Origin: Stella humosa
GTDB lineage: Bacteria; Pseudomonadota; Alphaproteobacteria; ATCC43930; Allostellaceae
Direction of reading: 5' to 3'
DNA length: 64,000 nucleotides
Assembly (NCBI RefSeq): GCF_006738645.1
Contig: NZ_AP019700.1
Coordinates: 4,632,001-4,696,000, forward strand
A program made the translations under genes and the position numbers. Below, piece by piece: positions 32,944 through 42,516 of this stretch. Positions within the stretch are counted from its first letter, which is position 1. The number at the start of each line of letters is the position of its first letter. The notes beneath the pieces were generated by a model. The model ran no database searches. It was not told the DNA's origin and saw nothing but the letters and a program-made list of their open reading frames with translations.

Positions 32944-33800
32944 CCGGTGAAAGACCGGCCGCCGGGCAGCGGCGCCTGTCGCGGGCGGGCCGCCAGCGCC
33001 TGCTCTACGCCCTGCTGGCCGCCCCCGGCTTTCTCCTGCTGGCGATCGTCTTCGCCTACCCGCTCGTCGACCTGATGCGCCTCAGCATCGAGAACGGGAC
33101 GCTGGCCCACTACGAGGAGGTCTTCTCGGGCGGGCTCTATGTCGGCGTCTTCTGGAACACGGTGCGGATCGCGGGCTTGGTCACGTTGCTCTGCGCCGTC
33201 CTGGGCTATCCCGTGGCCCACTTCCTGGCGACCGCCCCCCGGGGCTGGGCGCTGTTCGGGCTGCTCTGCGTCGTGCTGCCGTTCTGGACCAGCCTCCTGG
33301 TGCGCACTTATGCCTGGATGATCCTGCTCGGCAACAACGGCATCATCAACAAGCTGCTGGTCTCGACCGGCCTGATCCAGAAACCGCTGCCGCTGCTGCA
33401 CAACGAGTTCGGCGTCGTCGTCGGCATGGTGCACGTGCTGCTGCCTTACTTCGTCTTTCCGGTCTATGCGGTGATGCTGCGCGTCGATCGCAACCTGATG
33501 GCCGCGGCCGAGGGGCTGGGCGCGCCGATGTGGCAGGTGCTGCGCCGCATCTACCTGCCGCTGACCATGCCGGGCGTCGTCGCCGGCGCCACGCTCGTCT
33601 TCATCCTGGCGCTGGGCTTCTTCATCACGCCGGCCCTGCTGGGTGGCGGCAAGGTGATGATGGTGGCCCTCCTGATCGAGCAGCAGGTGGCGCAGATGCT
33701 GAACTGGGGCCTGGCGTCGGCCTTGTGCATGGTGCTGGTGGCGGCCATCCTCGTCTCCTACGCCGCCATCAAGCAGCTGGGCCGGAGCCGCACGGCATGA
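32934..33800 (+). CDS. ABC transporter permease, PotB type
   Basis: 288 residues, GTG start at 32934. Six hydrophobic helices and the EAA-loop region MAAAEGLGAPMWQVLRRIYLP that contacts the ATPase. N-terminal basic tail (RPAAGQRRLSRAGRQR) before the first helix. Inner-membrane half of the channel; pairs with the next gene product. Overlaps the ATPase gene and the second permease gene (ATGA). Confidence 0.93.
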   Translation: MQLTGERPAAGQRRLSRAGRQRLLYALLAAPGFLLLAIVFAYPLVDLMRLSIENGTLAHYEEVFSGGLYVGVFWNTVRIAGLVTLLCAVLGYPVAHFLATAPRGWALFGLLCVVLPFWTSLLVRTYAWMILLGNNGIINKLLVSTGLIQKPLPLLHNEFGVVVGMVHVLLPYFVFPVYAVMLRVDRNLMAAAEGLGAPMWQVLRRIYLPLTMPGVVAGATLVFILALGFFITPALLGGGKVMMVALLIEQQVAQMLNWGLASALCMVLVAAILVSYAAIKQLGRSRTA

Positions 33801-34609
33801 CCGCCCGCCGCCGAGGCAGCCGCGGCCGCCGCGCCGCGCGCATCACCCTCTATGCCTGGAGCGGGCTGGTCTTCCTGTTCCTGCTGCTGCCGCTGGTCGT
33901 GGTCTTCCCGATCTCCTTCAGCGACTCAGCCTACCTCCAGTTCCCCCCACCGCGCTATTCCCTGCGCTGGTATCGCGAGTTCCTGGCCGATCCCAACTGG
34001 CTCGACGCCACCTGGCGCAGCGTCAAGATCGGCTGCGTGACGGCGGTGGCGGCGACCATCCTGGGCACGCTGCTGGCGATCAGCCTCGTGCGCGGCACCT
34101 ATCCGGGCAAGGGGCTGCTGGAACAGTTCGTCATGGCGCCGATCGCGCTGCCCAGCATCGTCTACTCGGTCGCCGCCTATAAGCTGTTCTCGACCTTCCA
34201 GCTCGTCGGCTCCTGGCAGGGGATCGCCGTCGCCCACACCATCCATGCGCTGCCGCTGGTGGTGCTGGTGGTCGGCGCCTCCCTGCGCACGGTCGACATC
34301 GCGACCGAGATGGCGGCCCAGGGGCTGGGGGCAAGCTGGTTCACGGCCCTGCGCCGCATCACCCTGCCGCAGATCCGCCCGGCCCTGGTCTCGGCCGCCT
34401 TCATCGCCTTCATCAGCTCGTTCGACGAGCTGGTCATCGCGATGTTCCTGGGCGGGATCAACATGACCCTGCCGAAGAAGATGTTCGACAGCATCCTCTT
34501 CGAGATCGACCCGACCATCGCCGCCGTATCGGTCCTGCAGATCGCGCTCGTCGTCATCGTCCTGCTGGTCATCGGCCGCTTCGGCTCCGGCGTCCGCCCG
34601 GCCGCCTAG
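33797..34609 (+). CDS. ABC transporter permease, PotC type
   Basis: 270 residues from the ATG at 33797. Starts with an arginine-rich tail, then six helices; EAA-loop MAAQGLGASWFTALRRITLPQ; ends with VLQIALVVIVLLVIGRF. Second channel subunit of the importer. PotB/PotC-type pairs with an upstream ATPase and a separate binding protein identify a polyamine/opine/phosphonate-type (PepT) importer; ligand unknown. Confidence 0.93.
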   Translation: MTARRRGSRGRRAARITLYAWSGLVFLFLLLPLVVVFPISFSDSAYLQFPPPRYSLRWYREFLADPNWLDATWRSVKIGCVTAVAATILGTLLAISLVRGTYPGKGLLEQFVMAPIALPSIVYSVAAYKLFSTFQLVGSWQGIAVAHTIHALPLVVLVVGASLRTVDIATEMAAQGLGASWFTALRRITLPQIRPALVSAAFIAFISSFDELVIAMFLGGINMTLPKKMFDSILFEIDPTIAAVSVLQIALVVIVLLVIGRFGSGVRPAA

Positions 34610-34648
34610 GCCGCTTCCTTCTCCCCGTCATTCGCTGGTGCAGTCGCG

Positions 34649-36286
34649 ATGAAGAACGACGTTCGCCTTCAGGATCTCCCGCCCGTGGCGGAGCGGTTCC
34701 GCCGGATCGAGGCCGAGCCGCTGCCGGCCAACCTGGGGGCGCTGCTCGACCAGCTAGCGGGCGAGGTGCCCGACCGCGAGGCGTGGTGCTTCTTCGAGAC
34801 TGGCGAGCGCATCACCTATGGCGAACTGCGCCTGGCGGTGAACCGTCTGGCCAACGGGCTGCTCGCCATCGGCATCGGCCACGGCAGCCATGTCGGCATC
34901 ATGCTGCCGAACCTGCCGGCCCTGCCGCTGACCTGGCTGGCGCTGGCGCGCATCGGCGCGGTGATGGTGCCGGTCAACGTGCGCTACACCGCCCACGAGC
35001 TGGAATATGTGCTGACGGACAGCGAGGCGGCCTTCCTCGTCTTCCACCAGGAATTCCGACCCACCGTCCGCGAACTGGCCGCCGCCCGGCCCGACCTGGG
35101 GACAAGCCTGATCGCCGTCGGCGGCCCGGTCGAGGGCGCCCACGCTTGGGAAAGCCTGGCGACGGGCCAGTCGGATGCGTGGGCGGGCCAGCGCGAACCC
35201 GATGCCGACGACCTGCTGAACATCCAGTACACGTCCGGCACCACCGGCTTCCCCAAGGGCTGCATGCTGACGCAGCGCTACTGGCTGACGGTCGGCCGGG
35301 TGCATGCCCACTGCGACGCCCAGACCTACGAGCGCATCCTGATCAGCCTGCCCTTCTTCTACATGACCGGGCTGTGGCAGCTGATGATGGCCTTCAACCA
35401 GCGCGCCGCCGTCCATGTCGCCCAGCGCCAGAGCGGCAGCCGCTTCATGGACTGGGTGCGCGAGCAGGAAATCGACTTCTGCATCTACCCGACGCTGGCC
35501 TACAAGCAGCCGCCATCGGCCGAGGACGGCGGGCATCGCGTGAAGCGGGCCAACATCTACGGCTTTCCCGCCGGCGACCATGCCGGGCTGGAGGCGCGCT
35601 TCGACTTCCATGCGCGCGAGGGCTTCGGCATGACCGAGATCGGCTGCGGCACCATCGTGCCGCTGGAGGCGGTCGACATGGTGGGCACCGGCACGGTCGG
35701 CATCCCTGCCCCCTTCCGCGAATGCCGGGTGGCCGACGAGGCGGGGCGGACCGTGCCGGTCGGCCAGGTCGGCGAGCTGCTGGTGCGCGGCCCCGGCATC
35801 CTGAAGGGCTACTATCGCAAGCCCGAGGCGACGCGGGATGCCTTCTGGGGCGACTGGTTCCGCACCGGCGACCTCTTCCGCCAGGACGAGCGCGGCTACC
35901 TCTACATCCTCGGCCGGACCAAGGACATGGTCCGCCGCTCGGGCGAGAACATTGCCGCCCGCGAGGTCGAATCGATCCTGCTGGAGATCCCCGAGATCGC
36001 CGAGACCGCCGTCGTCCCGGTGCCCGACGACACGCGCGGCGAGGAGGTGAAGGCCTATGTCGTCCTGCAGCCGGGCCTGACGGCAGCCGACGTGCCGCCG
36101 GAGCGGATCGTCGCCCACTGCCAGGGCAAGCTCGCCGTCTTCAAGGTGCCGCGCTACCTCGAATACCGCACGACGCCGCTGCCGCGGACGGAATCCGGCA
36201 AGATCTCCAAGCCGCCGCTGCTGCGCGAGAAGGCCGACCAGCGGACCGGAAGCTGGGATCGCCTCGACGGCCGCTGGCGGCCCTGA
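34649..36286 (+). CDS. AMP-dependent acyl-CoA synthetase/ligase
   Basis: Activates a carboxylic acid with ATP and CoA. 545 residues. AMP-binding P-loop-like motif YTSGTTGFPKG, later EGFGMTEIG, RTGDLFRQDERGYLYILGRTKDMVRRSGENI, and the C-terminal catalytic lysine in ESGKISKPPL. Family alone does not give the substrate. Thirty-nine bases behind the permease gene, so the imported compound could be an acid, or be turned into one, that is then activated here. The convergent LysR gene ends 4 bases away. Confidence 0.92.
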   Translation: MKNDVRLQDLPPVAERFRRIEAEPLPANLGALLDQLAGEVPDREAWCFFETGERITYGELRLAVNRLANGLLAIGIGHGSHVGIMLPNLPALPLTWLALARIGAVMVPVNVRYTAHELEYVLTDSEAAFLVFHQEFRPTVRELAAARPDLGTSLIAVGGPVEGAHAWESLATGQSDAWAGQREPDADDLLNIQYTSGTTGFPKGCMLTQRYWLTVGRVHAHCDAQTYERILISLPFFYMTGLWQLMMAFNQRAAVHVAQRQSGSRFMDWVREQEIDFCIYPTLAYKQPPSAEDGGHRVKRANIYGFPAGDHAGLEARFDFHAREGFGMTEIGCGTIVPLEAVDMVGTGTVGIPAPFRECRVADEAGRTVPVGQVGELLVRGPGILKGYYRKPEATRDAFWGDWFRTGDLFRQDERGYLYILGRTKDMVRRSGENIAAREVESILLEIPEIAETAVVPVPDDTRGEEVKAYVVLQPGLTAADVPPERIVAHCQGKLAVFKVPRYLEYRTTPLPRTESGKISKPPLLREKADQRTGSWDRLDGRWRP

Positions 36287-36290
36287 CGAG

Positions 36291-37211
36291 TCAGGCTGGG
36301 GTATCGGGCGGCGCCACCGGCACGGGCCAGTCGCGGGCGGCCGCCTTCAGCATCGGCACGAAGGCGTTCAGCAGCTTGCTGCGCTCGCGCGAGCGGGGAT
36401 AGAGCAGCTTGAACTGGTAGCTGATGGCCGGGCGGAACGGCCGTGCCACCACGCCGCTGCCGGCGAAGTCCGCGGCCGAGAAGGGGTCGACGATCGCCAC
36501 CCCCAGCCCCTGGGCGACCAGGCTGCAGGCCGAGGCCGAGTTGAAGACGCGGCCGATGATGCGCCGGCGAATGCCGAGGGAATCGAACATCTCGTCGACC
36601 GCGTCCTGGATGCGCCCCTCCGACCCGAAGGAGATGAAGCGCTGGCCGGTCAGGTCGTCGGCCGCGATCCAGGGCCGCGCCGCCAGCGGGTGGTCGGCCG
36701 GCAGCGCGCACACGGCCTCGACCGTGCGCAGCGTCTCGGTCTCGATCGCGTCATGGTCGATCGAATGCATGGCGATGCCGAGGTCGATGCGGTTGGTGAC
36801 GACCCACTGCATGATCTTGTTCGAGCTGCGCACCTGGTAGGAGAAGTTGACCGCCGGCCGGGCGCGCAGGAAGCGGCCGACCACTTCCGGCAGCAGGCGG
36901 TGGCCCAGCGCCAGCAGGCTGGCGATCGCCAGCGTGCCGGAGCTGAGGGAGCGCAGCTCCTCCGCCAGGCGGGCGACGTCCGTCAGCCCGACCAGCAGGT
37001 GCTGGGATTCCTCGTAGAGGCGATGGGCTTCGGGCGTCGCCACCAGCCGCCGGTGCTCGCGCCGGAACAGCACGAGCTGGATGTGCCGCTCCAGCGTCGC
37101 CAGCAGTTTGCTGACGGCCGGCTGCGACAGATTCAGCCGGCGCGACGCCCCGGTGACCGAGCCCGTCTCGATCACCGCGCAGAGCACCTCGAGCTGGCGG
37201 AGCGTGACCAT
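36291..37211 (-). CDS. LysR family transcriptional regulator
   Basis: 306 residues. N-terminal winged HTH: QLEVLCAVIETGSVTGASRRLNLSQPAVSKLLATLE; the remainder is the two-lobe substrate-binding effector domain (LAIASLLALGHRLLPEVV, LPADHPLAARPW). It is convergent with the transporter-ligase operon and could regulate it, although LysR genes are more often divergent from their targets. The intergenic region to its upstream neighbour is only 15 bases, so it may be transcribed with the methyltransferase gene. Confidence 0.92.
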   Translation of the reverse strand: MVTLRQLEVLCAVIETGSVTGASRRLNLSQPAVSKLLATLERHIQLVLFRREHRRLVATPEAHRLYEESQHLLVGLTDVARLAEELRSLSSGTLAIASLLALGHRLLPEVVGRFLRARPAVNFSYQVRSSNKIMQWVVTNRIDLGIAMHSIDHDAIETETLRTVEAVCALPADHPLAARPWIAADDLTGQRFISFGSEGRIQDAVDEMFDSLGIRRRIIGRVFNSASACSLVAQGLGVAIVDPFSAADFAGSGVVARPFRPAISYQFKLLYPRSRERSKLLNAFVPMLKAAARDWPVPVAPPDTPA

Positions 37212-37226
37212 CGGCCGAGCGGGCGC

Positions 37227-37892
37227 CTAGCTGCGCCGGGCACCCGCCAGGAGCGCCACGTTGCCATGCAGGTGCAGCGGCTGGAACGCCAGGCCGGCGG
37301 CCGCGAACCAGGCACCATAGTCCGCCAGCGTCGCCGGCCGGTTGTCCTGCCCCAGGTCATGCTCGTAGGCGGCGAAGTCGGCGGCCGAGCGCATGCCCTC
37401 GCCATGGATGCGTTCCAGCCGGTCCCAGATGCTCTTCTGGAGGGGGAACAGCGCCGGCTCGGTCAGGCGAATGCGGTCGTGCAGCAGGAACACGCCACCC
37501 GGCGCCAGCCGGCCGGCAGCCCAGGCGATCGTGCGCGCCTTGGCCGCGTCGTCGAGATCGTGGAAGGTCAGCACCGTGACGATGAAGCGCCAGGGCCCCT
37601 CGATTCCGCCGATCGCGGCGATGTCCGACAGGTCGCCCTCGACCAGGCGTGCCGAGGCGCCCCAGGGCTTCAGGTTGGCCGCGGCCGCCGTCAGGCTCTC
37701 GCCCTTGCGGTCGACGCCGACATAGGCGAGGTCGGCGCGCCTAGCGTGCAGCAGATGGCCCAGATAGCCGGTGCCGCAGCCGAGATCGAGGACGGCGTCG
37801 CCCGGCCTGGCCAGGTCGGCGACGGCACCCGCCAGCAGGTCGAGCTGTTCTGCCCGCGTCGGGTGGCGGCGGATGGGATCTTCCATGGGCAT
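37227..37892 (-). CDS. Class I SAM-dependent methyltransferase
   Basis: 221 residues. SAM-binding motif I is clear: DAVLDLGCGTGYLGHLL, then YVGVDRKGESL (motif post-I) and a WRFIVTVLTFHDLDD motif II region. Substrate unknown; fold alone cannot tell small molecule from macromolecule. Start MPMED at 37892 (another ATG at 37886) lies 4 bases after the PBP1A stop, so it shares that transcript; a longer in-frame extension into the PBP gene is not credible. Confidence 0.85.
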   Translation of the reverse strand: MPMEDPIRRHPTRAEQLDLLAGAVADLARPGDAVLDLGCGTGYLGHLLHARRADLAYVGVDRKGESLTAAAANLKPWGASARLVEGDLSDIAAIGGIEGPWRFIVTVLTFHDLDDAAKARTIAWAAGRLAPGGVFLLHDRIRLTEPALFPLQKSIWDRLERIHGEGMRSAADFAAYEHDLGQDNRPATLADYGAWFAAAGLAFQPLHLHGNVALLAGARRS

Positions 37893-37896
37893 GCTT

Positions 37897-39888
37897 TCAG
37901 TTGCCGCTTCGCACGTCGTCGTTGCGGAAGAGCGGTTGGGAGCCCCCGCCGCGGCCGGACGGCGCCGGAGCGGGACGCGAGAAAAGTTCGCCGAACCAGC
38001 CGCCGCCGCGCCGGTCGTCGGCCACGGGCGGCGGCACCATGGCCATAGGCGGCGCATAGGACGGGAACGGCCGGGGCTGGGTGCCCTTCACCGCCTCCTG
38101 CATGAAGGCGCGCCAGATGGTGGCGGGCACCGAGCCACCCGTCACGCCCTTCATCGGCTGGCCGTCGTCGTTGCCGACCCAGACGACGGCCACCAGGTCC
38201 GGTGTCCAGCCGACGAACCAGGCGTCGCGATGATCCTGGGTGGTGCCGGTCTTGCCGGCGGCCGGCCGGCCGATGTTGGCCGCGCGCGCCGTGCCGCGCT
38301 CGATGGTGCCGGACAGCATGCGGTTCATCTCGGCCGCATAGTCCGCCTGCACCACCCGGCCGGGGCCGGAGCCGCTGCGGCGGTAGAGGATGCGCCCCGT
38401 CCGGTCGCGGATCTCGCGGATGCCATAGGGGATGGCGCCGTTGCCGTCGTTGGCGAGCGGCGCCAGCGCGCCCGCCAGCTCCACCGGCGACACCTCGCTG
38501 GTGCCGAGCGCCAGGCTGGCGTCGCGGCCGAGCTCGCTGGTGATGCCCATGCGATGGGCGACCGCGATCACCCGCTCCACGCCGATGCGCTGGACGAGCT
38601 GGACCGCCACCGTGTTGATCGACTGCGCCAGGGCGTCAGCCAGGCTCATCTCGCCGAGGTAGCGGCCGTTGAAGTTCTTCGGCGACCAGTTCTTCACCCG
38701 CACCGGCTGGTCGACCACCAGCGTCTCGGCCCGCCAGCCCGATTCCAGGGCGGCCAGCCACACGAACGGCTTGAAGGACGAGCCCGGCTGGCGCTGCGCC
38801 TGGGCCGCGCGGTTGAACTGGCTTTCCGCATAGTCGCGGCCGCCCACCATCGCCTGCACGCCGCCATCGGGCGCCATGGCGACCAGGGCCGCCTGCCCCA
38901 CCCCGCCCTTGGCCCCCTCGACCGACAGGCCGTTGGCGACGGCCCATTCCGCCAGCCCCTGCATGCGCGGCTGGAAGGTGGTGACGACCGTCAGGTCGTC
39001 GGTCGCCTGGCCGACATATCCGGCCACCTGCTCCATCGCCCAGTCGGCGAAGTAGCGGTTGCCCTGGGACGGGCCGGAGACGCGGGCGAGCTGGCTGCGG
39101 TTGGTCTTGGCGGCCTCCGCCTCGTTGCGCGTCAGGAAGCCCGCCTCGACCATATTGTCCAGCACCTCGCCCGCGCGCGCCGCCGCCAGGTCCGGGTCGC
39201 GCAGCGGGTTGAGGCGCGAGGGCGCCTTGGGCAATCCTGCCAGGACGGCCGCCTCGTAGAGGCTGAGCTTCGTTGCCGGCTTGGCGAAATAGCGCCGGGC
39301 GGCGGCGTCGATGCCATAGGTGCCCGAGCCGAAATAGATCCGGTTCAGGTAGATGGTCAGGATCTCGTCCTTGGTGAAGCGGCGCTCCAGCCAGAAGGCG
39401 AGGAGCGCTTCCTGCACCTTGCGCCGGGTCGTGCGGTCCTGGGTCAGGAACAGGTTCTTGGCGAGCTGCTGGGTGATCGTGCTGCCGCCTTCCACCACCC
39501 GGCCGGCACGGATGTTCTGGTAGATGGCGCGCGCCACGCCCAAGAGGTCGACGCCGAAATGCTGGTAGAAGCGCCGGTCCTCGGTCGCCAGCAGGGCCGC
39601 CGGCATGTGCGAGGGCAGGTCGCGGAGTTGGACGGCCTCGCCATGGACGTCGCCGAAGGTCGCCATGACGCTGCCGTCGACCGCCAGCAGGGTGACGCTC
39701 GGCCGCCGCTCCACCCCGGCCAGGTTGCGCGTGTCGGGCAAGTCGTAGGCGTACCAGGCGACGACACCCAGCACCGCCACCAGCCCCCAGATGCCGAGGA
39801 TCATCGTCCAGCGGAAGAGGAACCCCATCACCGACCGGCGCCGTTTCGGCCGCTTCGGCCCCGCTTCACCCGCCCCCTGCTCGGCCAC
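37897..39888 (-). CDS. Penicillin-binding protein 1A (bifunctional peptidoglycan synthase)
   Basis: Class A PBP building the cell wall in the periplasm, 663 residues. A basic cytoplasmic tail (KRPKRRRS) and one membrane segment (about 22-48) anchor it. The glycosyltransferase domain begins with E103 in ATEDRRFYQHFG and has GGSTITQQLAKNL. The transpeptidase has S370-x-x-K373 (SSFKPF), S423-x-N425 (SIN) and K546-T-G (KTGTT). A proline/glycine-rich tail ends the protein. All active-site residues are intact. Likely transcribed with the downstream methyltransferase. Confidence 0.95.
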   Translation of the reverse strand: MAEQGAGEAGPKRPKRRRSVMGFLFRWTMILGIWGLVAVLGVVAWYAYDLPDTRNLAGVERRPSVTLLAVDGSVMATFGDVHGEAVQLRDLPSHMPAALLATEDRRFYQHFGVDLLGVARAIYQNIRAGRVVEGGSTITQQLAKNLFLTQDRTTRRKVQEALLAFWLERRFTKDEILTIYLNRIYFGSGTYGIDAAARRYFAKPATKLSLYEAAVLAGLPKAPSRLNPLRDPDLAAARAGEVLDNMVEAGFLTRNEAEAAKTNRSQLARVSGPSQGNRYFADWAMEQVAGYVGQATDDLTVVTTFQPRMQGLAEWAVANGLSVEGAKGGVGQAALVAMAPDGGVQAMVGGRDYAESQFNRAAQAQRQPGSSFKPFVWLAALESGWRAETLVVDQPVRVKNWSPKNFNGRYLGEMSLADALAQSINTVAVQLVQRIGVERVIAVAHRMGITSELGRDASLALGTSEVSPVELAGALAPLANDGNGAIPYGIREIRDRTGRILYRRSGSGPGRVVQADYAAEMNRMLSGTIERGTARAANIGRPAAGKTGTTQDHRDAWFVGWTPDLVAVVWVGNDDGQPMKGVTGGSVPATIWRAFMQEAVKGTQPRPFPSYAPPMAMVPPPVADDRRGGGWFGELFSRPAPAPSGRGGGSQPLFRNDDVRSGN

Positions 39889-39984
39889 GTTCTGCTCCTG
39901 CCCTGGCCCCCGGCTGCGACTCCGGGCTTCATCCGGGCGATGGTATCGCCAGCCGGATGGCTATTTTCAGGCGTATCGGCGCCC

Positions 39985-40746
39985 TCAGCGCGGCTGCATG
40001 CGGATGGCGCCGTCGAGCCGGATGCACTCGCCGTTGATCATCGTGTTCTCGACGATGTGGCGGGCGAGGCTGGCATATTCCTCCGGCGTGCCGAAGCGGC
40101 TGGGGAAGGGCACGCTGGCGGCGAGGCTGTCCTGGACCGCCTGCGGCATGCCGAGCAGCATCGGCGTGGCGAAGAGGCCGGGCGCGATGGCGTTGACGCG
40201 AATGCCCGAGCGGGCGAACTCGCGCGCGGCCGGCATCGTCAGCGCCACCACGCCGCCCTTGGAGGCGGCATAGGCGGCCTGGCCGATCTGTCCCTCGAAG
40301 GCCGCGACCGAGGCGGTCGACACGATCACGCCGCGCTCGCCATCGGCCAGGGCTTCCAGCCCCTGCATGTCGGCGGCCACCAGCCGCATCATGTTGAAGG
40401 TGCCGATCAGGTTGACCTCGATCACCCGGCGGAAATCGTCGAGCGCCACCGCCCCGTCCCGGCCGACGATGCGCTGGGCGGGCGCGATGCCGGCGCAGTT
40501 GACGAGGATGCGGGCGGCCCCATGGCGCTCGCGCCCCGCCGCCACGGCGGCTGCCCCGGCCTCGGCGCTGGTGACGTCGGCGGCTACCGCCAGCCCGCCG
40601 ATCTCGCCCGCCACCTGCTCGGCCGGGCCGGCCTTCACGTCGACCACGGTCACCCTGGCACCAGCCGCCGCCAGCATCCGCGCCGTAGCTGCCCCCAGCC
40701 CCGACCCACCACCCGTGACGATCGCGGCAACCCCGTCGATTTTCAT
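39985..40746 (-). CDS. Short-chain dehydrogenase (3-hydroxyacyl-CoA dehydrogenase-like, HSD10 type)
   Basis: 253 residues from the ATG at 40746. Rossmann motif VTGGGSGLGAATARML, NCAGIAPA, catalytic serine STASVAAFEGQ and YAASKGG (Y-x-x-x-K). The GRDGAVALDDFRRVIEVNLIGTF and PGLFATPMLLGMPQ segments resemble type-2 3-hydroxyacyl-CoA dehydrogenases (HSD17B10 group), which act in isoleucine and branched fatty-acid breakdown. Divergent from the DUF3429 gene. Family firm, substrate tentative. Confidence 0.9.
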   Translation of the reverse strand: MKIDGVAAIVTGGGSGLGAATARMLAAAGARVTVVDVKAGPAEQVAGEIGGLAVAADVTSAEAGAAAVAAGRERHGAARILVNCAGIAPAQRIVGRDGAVALDDFRRVIEVNLIGTFNMMRLVAADMQGLEALADGERGVIVSTASVAAFEGQIGQAAYAASKGGVVALTMPAAREFARSGIRVNAIAPGLFATPMLLGMPQAVQDSLAASVPFPSRFGTPEEYASLARHIVENTMINGECIRLDGAIRMQPR

Positions 40747-40880
40747 GGTCCTGTTCCCCGGCCAAGTTCGATGCAGCGTCTTAGCAGCCCTGCGCGTCCC
40801 GGTCATTGTGGCACGAACGCTCGAGCACGACGCGCGGGGCGGGCTTGCGGGTGCGCGGGGCCGCCGCCTAGAACATCGCC

Positions 40881-41378
40881 ATGCCCAGATCCCACGCGGC
40901 CCGACCCAACCTCGCCGATGTCCCCCGCCCCGCCCTGATCCTGGGATTCCTCGGGCTGATCCCTTTCGTGGCGGGCGCCGCCGGCGCCTGGGTGCTGGAG
41001 GCCGGGCAAGCCGGGCTCGCCATCCCGCTGCAGTTTTTTTACGCCTCGGCGGTCCTGTCCTTCCTGGGGGCCGTCCATTGGGGCCTGGCGATCGGCGACT
41101 TCGGGCCGGAGCCAAACGGCACGAGCTGGGGCCGGCTCGGCTGGAGCGTGATCCCGGCGCTGGCCGGATGGCTGCTGACGGCGCTGGAGTTCGAGCCGGT
41201 CACCATGGGCACGGCCCTGACGATCGCCTTCCCGATCGTCCTGGTGGCCGACATAGTGGCGACGCGCCGCGGGCTGGCGCCGGACTGGTATCCGGCGCTG
41301 CGCATCCCGCTGACGGTCATCGCCACCCTGGCGCTGGCGGCGTCCACCCTGCGCTTCGTTTTCCCGCCCGGCGCCTGA
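40881..41378 (+). CDS. DUF3429 membrane protein
   Basis: 165 residues, inner-membrane protein with about five hydrophobic segments. LILGFLGLIPFVAGAAGAW, the conserved FYASAVLSFLGAVHWGLAI motif and LGWSVIPALAGWLL mark the DUF3429 family (related to mitochondrial TMEM69). Function unknown. Single gene between divergent SDR and convergent DMT transporter genes. Confidence 0.88.
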   Translation: MPRSHAARPNLADVPRPALILGFLGLIPFVAGAAGAWVLEAGQAGLAIPLQFFYASAVLSFLGAVHWGLAIGDFGPEPNGTSWGRLGWSVIPALAGWLLTALEFEPVTMGTALTIAFPIVLVADIVATRRGLAPDWYPALRIPLTVIATLALAASTLRFVFPPGA

Positions 41379-41385
41379 CGGGCGA

Positions 41386-42330
41386 TCAGGGCCGGCTGCG
41401 CGGCACCGTGGCGCTGGCGGTGGTGGCCGCCCGGACGCGGCTGACCTTGGCCTCGCGGTGGGCGATGTAGAGACCCGACAGGCCGATGATGGCCGCACCC
41501 AGGAAGGTGTATTCGTCCGGCCACTCGGCGAAGAAGATCAGCCCCAGCAGGGCCGAGAAGGGCAGCCGCAGATAGTCGAAGTTCATCACCACCGTGGCGT
41601 CGGCCACGGTGAAGCTGCGCGTCAGCGCCATGTGCCCGAGCGAGCCCATCGCCCCCATGGCAATGATCCACGGCCACATGTCCCAGGCCGGCCATTCCCA
41701 CACGAACAAGGCCGGGATGAGCAGGAAGGGCGTGTAGTAGAGCGCCATCCAGGTGACGATGGCGTTGGCGGGCTCGGTCCGCGACAGTTGCTTGATGACG
41801 ATGGTGTTGAGCGCGCTGGAGGCCGCCGACAGCAAGGCCGCGATCATGCCGGCATCGAGCGGCGTCCACCCCGGCCGCAGGATGACGACCGCCCCCAGGA
41901 ATCCCACGATGATCGCCGACCAGCGGCGCATGCGCACCACCTCGCCCAGGAAGAACACCGCCAGCACGGTCGTGAACATGGGCGCGGTGAAGCTGAGCGC
42001 GGTCGAGGTGGCGAGCGGCAGGTGGGCGATGCTGTAGAAGGACGCCAGCATGCCCAGCACCCCCACCACCGCCCGGCGCAGGTAGAGCGGGTTGTGCCGG
42101 CCGAGCCCGGCGCGGCCGCCGCGGATCATCAGCGGCACCATGAAGAGCAGCCCGAAGAAGATGCGGAAGAAGGCCGCCTGGAAGGGCGGCAGCCCGCGCT
42201 CGGCCGTCAGCCAGCGGATCAGCGTGTTGAGGCAGGAGAAGAGGATCGCCGCGATCAGCATCCAGATCGCCCCCTGGATGGGGGGCGGCAGGTCATTCAT
42301 CCAATGGTCGAACTGGCGCTTCAGGGGCAT
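41386..42330 (-). CDS. DMT superfamily (EamA) transporter
   Basis: 314-residue inner-membrane exporter with ten predicted helices in two EamA repeats: IQGAIWMLIAAILFSCLNTL at the start and MIAALLSAASSALNTIVIK opening the second half. PLATSTALSFTAPMFTTVLAVFFLGE is a typical EamA stretch. Exports small metabolites; substrate unknown. Start ATG at 42330; a longer open frame upstream is an artefact crossing the divergent DUF1349 gene. Confidence 0.9.
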   Translation of the reverse strand: MPLKRQFDHWMNDLPPPIQGAIWMLIAAILFSCLNTLIRWLTAERGLPPFQAAFFRIFFGLLFMVPLMIRGGRAGLGRHNPLYLRRAVVGVLGMLASFYSIAHLPLATSTALSFTAPMFTTVLAVFFLGEVVRMRRWSAIIVGFLGAVVILRPGWTPLDAGMIAALLSAASSALNTIVIKQLSRTEPANAIVTWMALYYTPFLLIPALFVWEWPAWDMWPWIIAMGAMGSLGHMALTRSFTVADATVVMNFDYLRLPFSALLGLIFFAEWPDEYTFLGAAIIGLSGLYIAHREAKVSRVRAATTASATVPRSRP

Positions 42331-42516
42331 GGGAACCGGGTCCGGGTCTGGGGGCGGGCAGAGCACCCTCGGATCGGGGCTTCGGGCGGGCGGGTTCAAG
42401 GCTAAGTGGTGGCGGCCGGCCGTACCAGCCTTGATCGACGCAATCCGTGGCACTTCGGCCGATTGCCCGCGGCCTGCTAGCATGGCACCCGCCCAATCCC
42501 CGCCCGGAGCATCCCG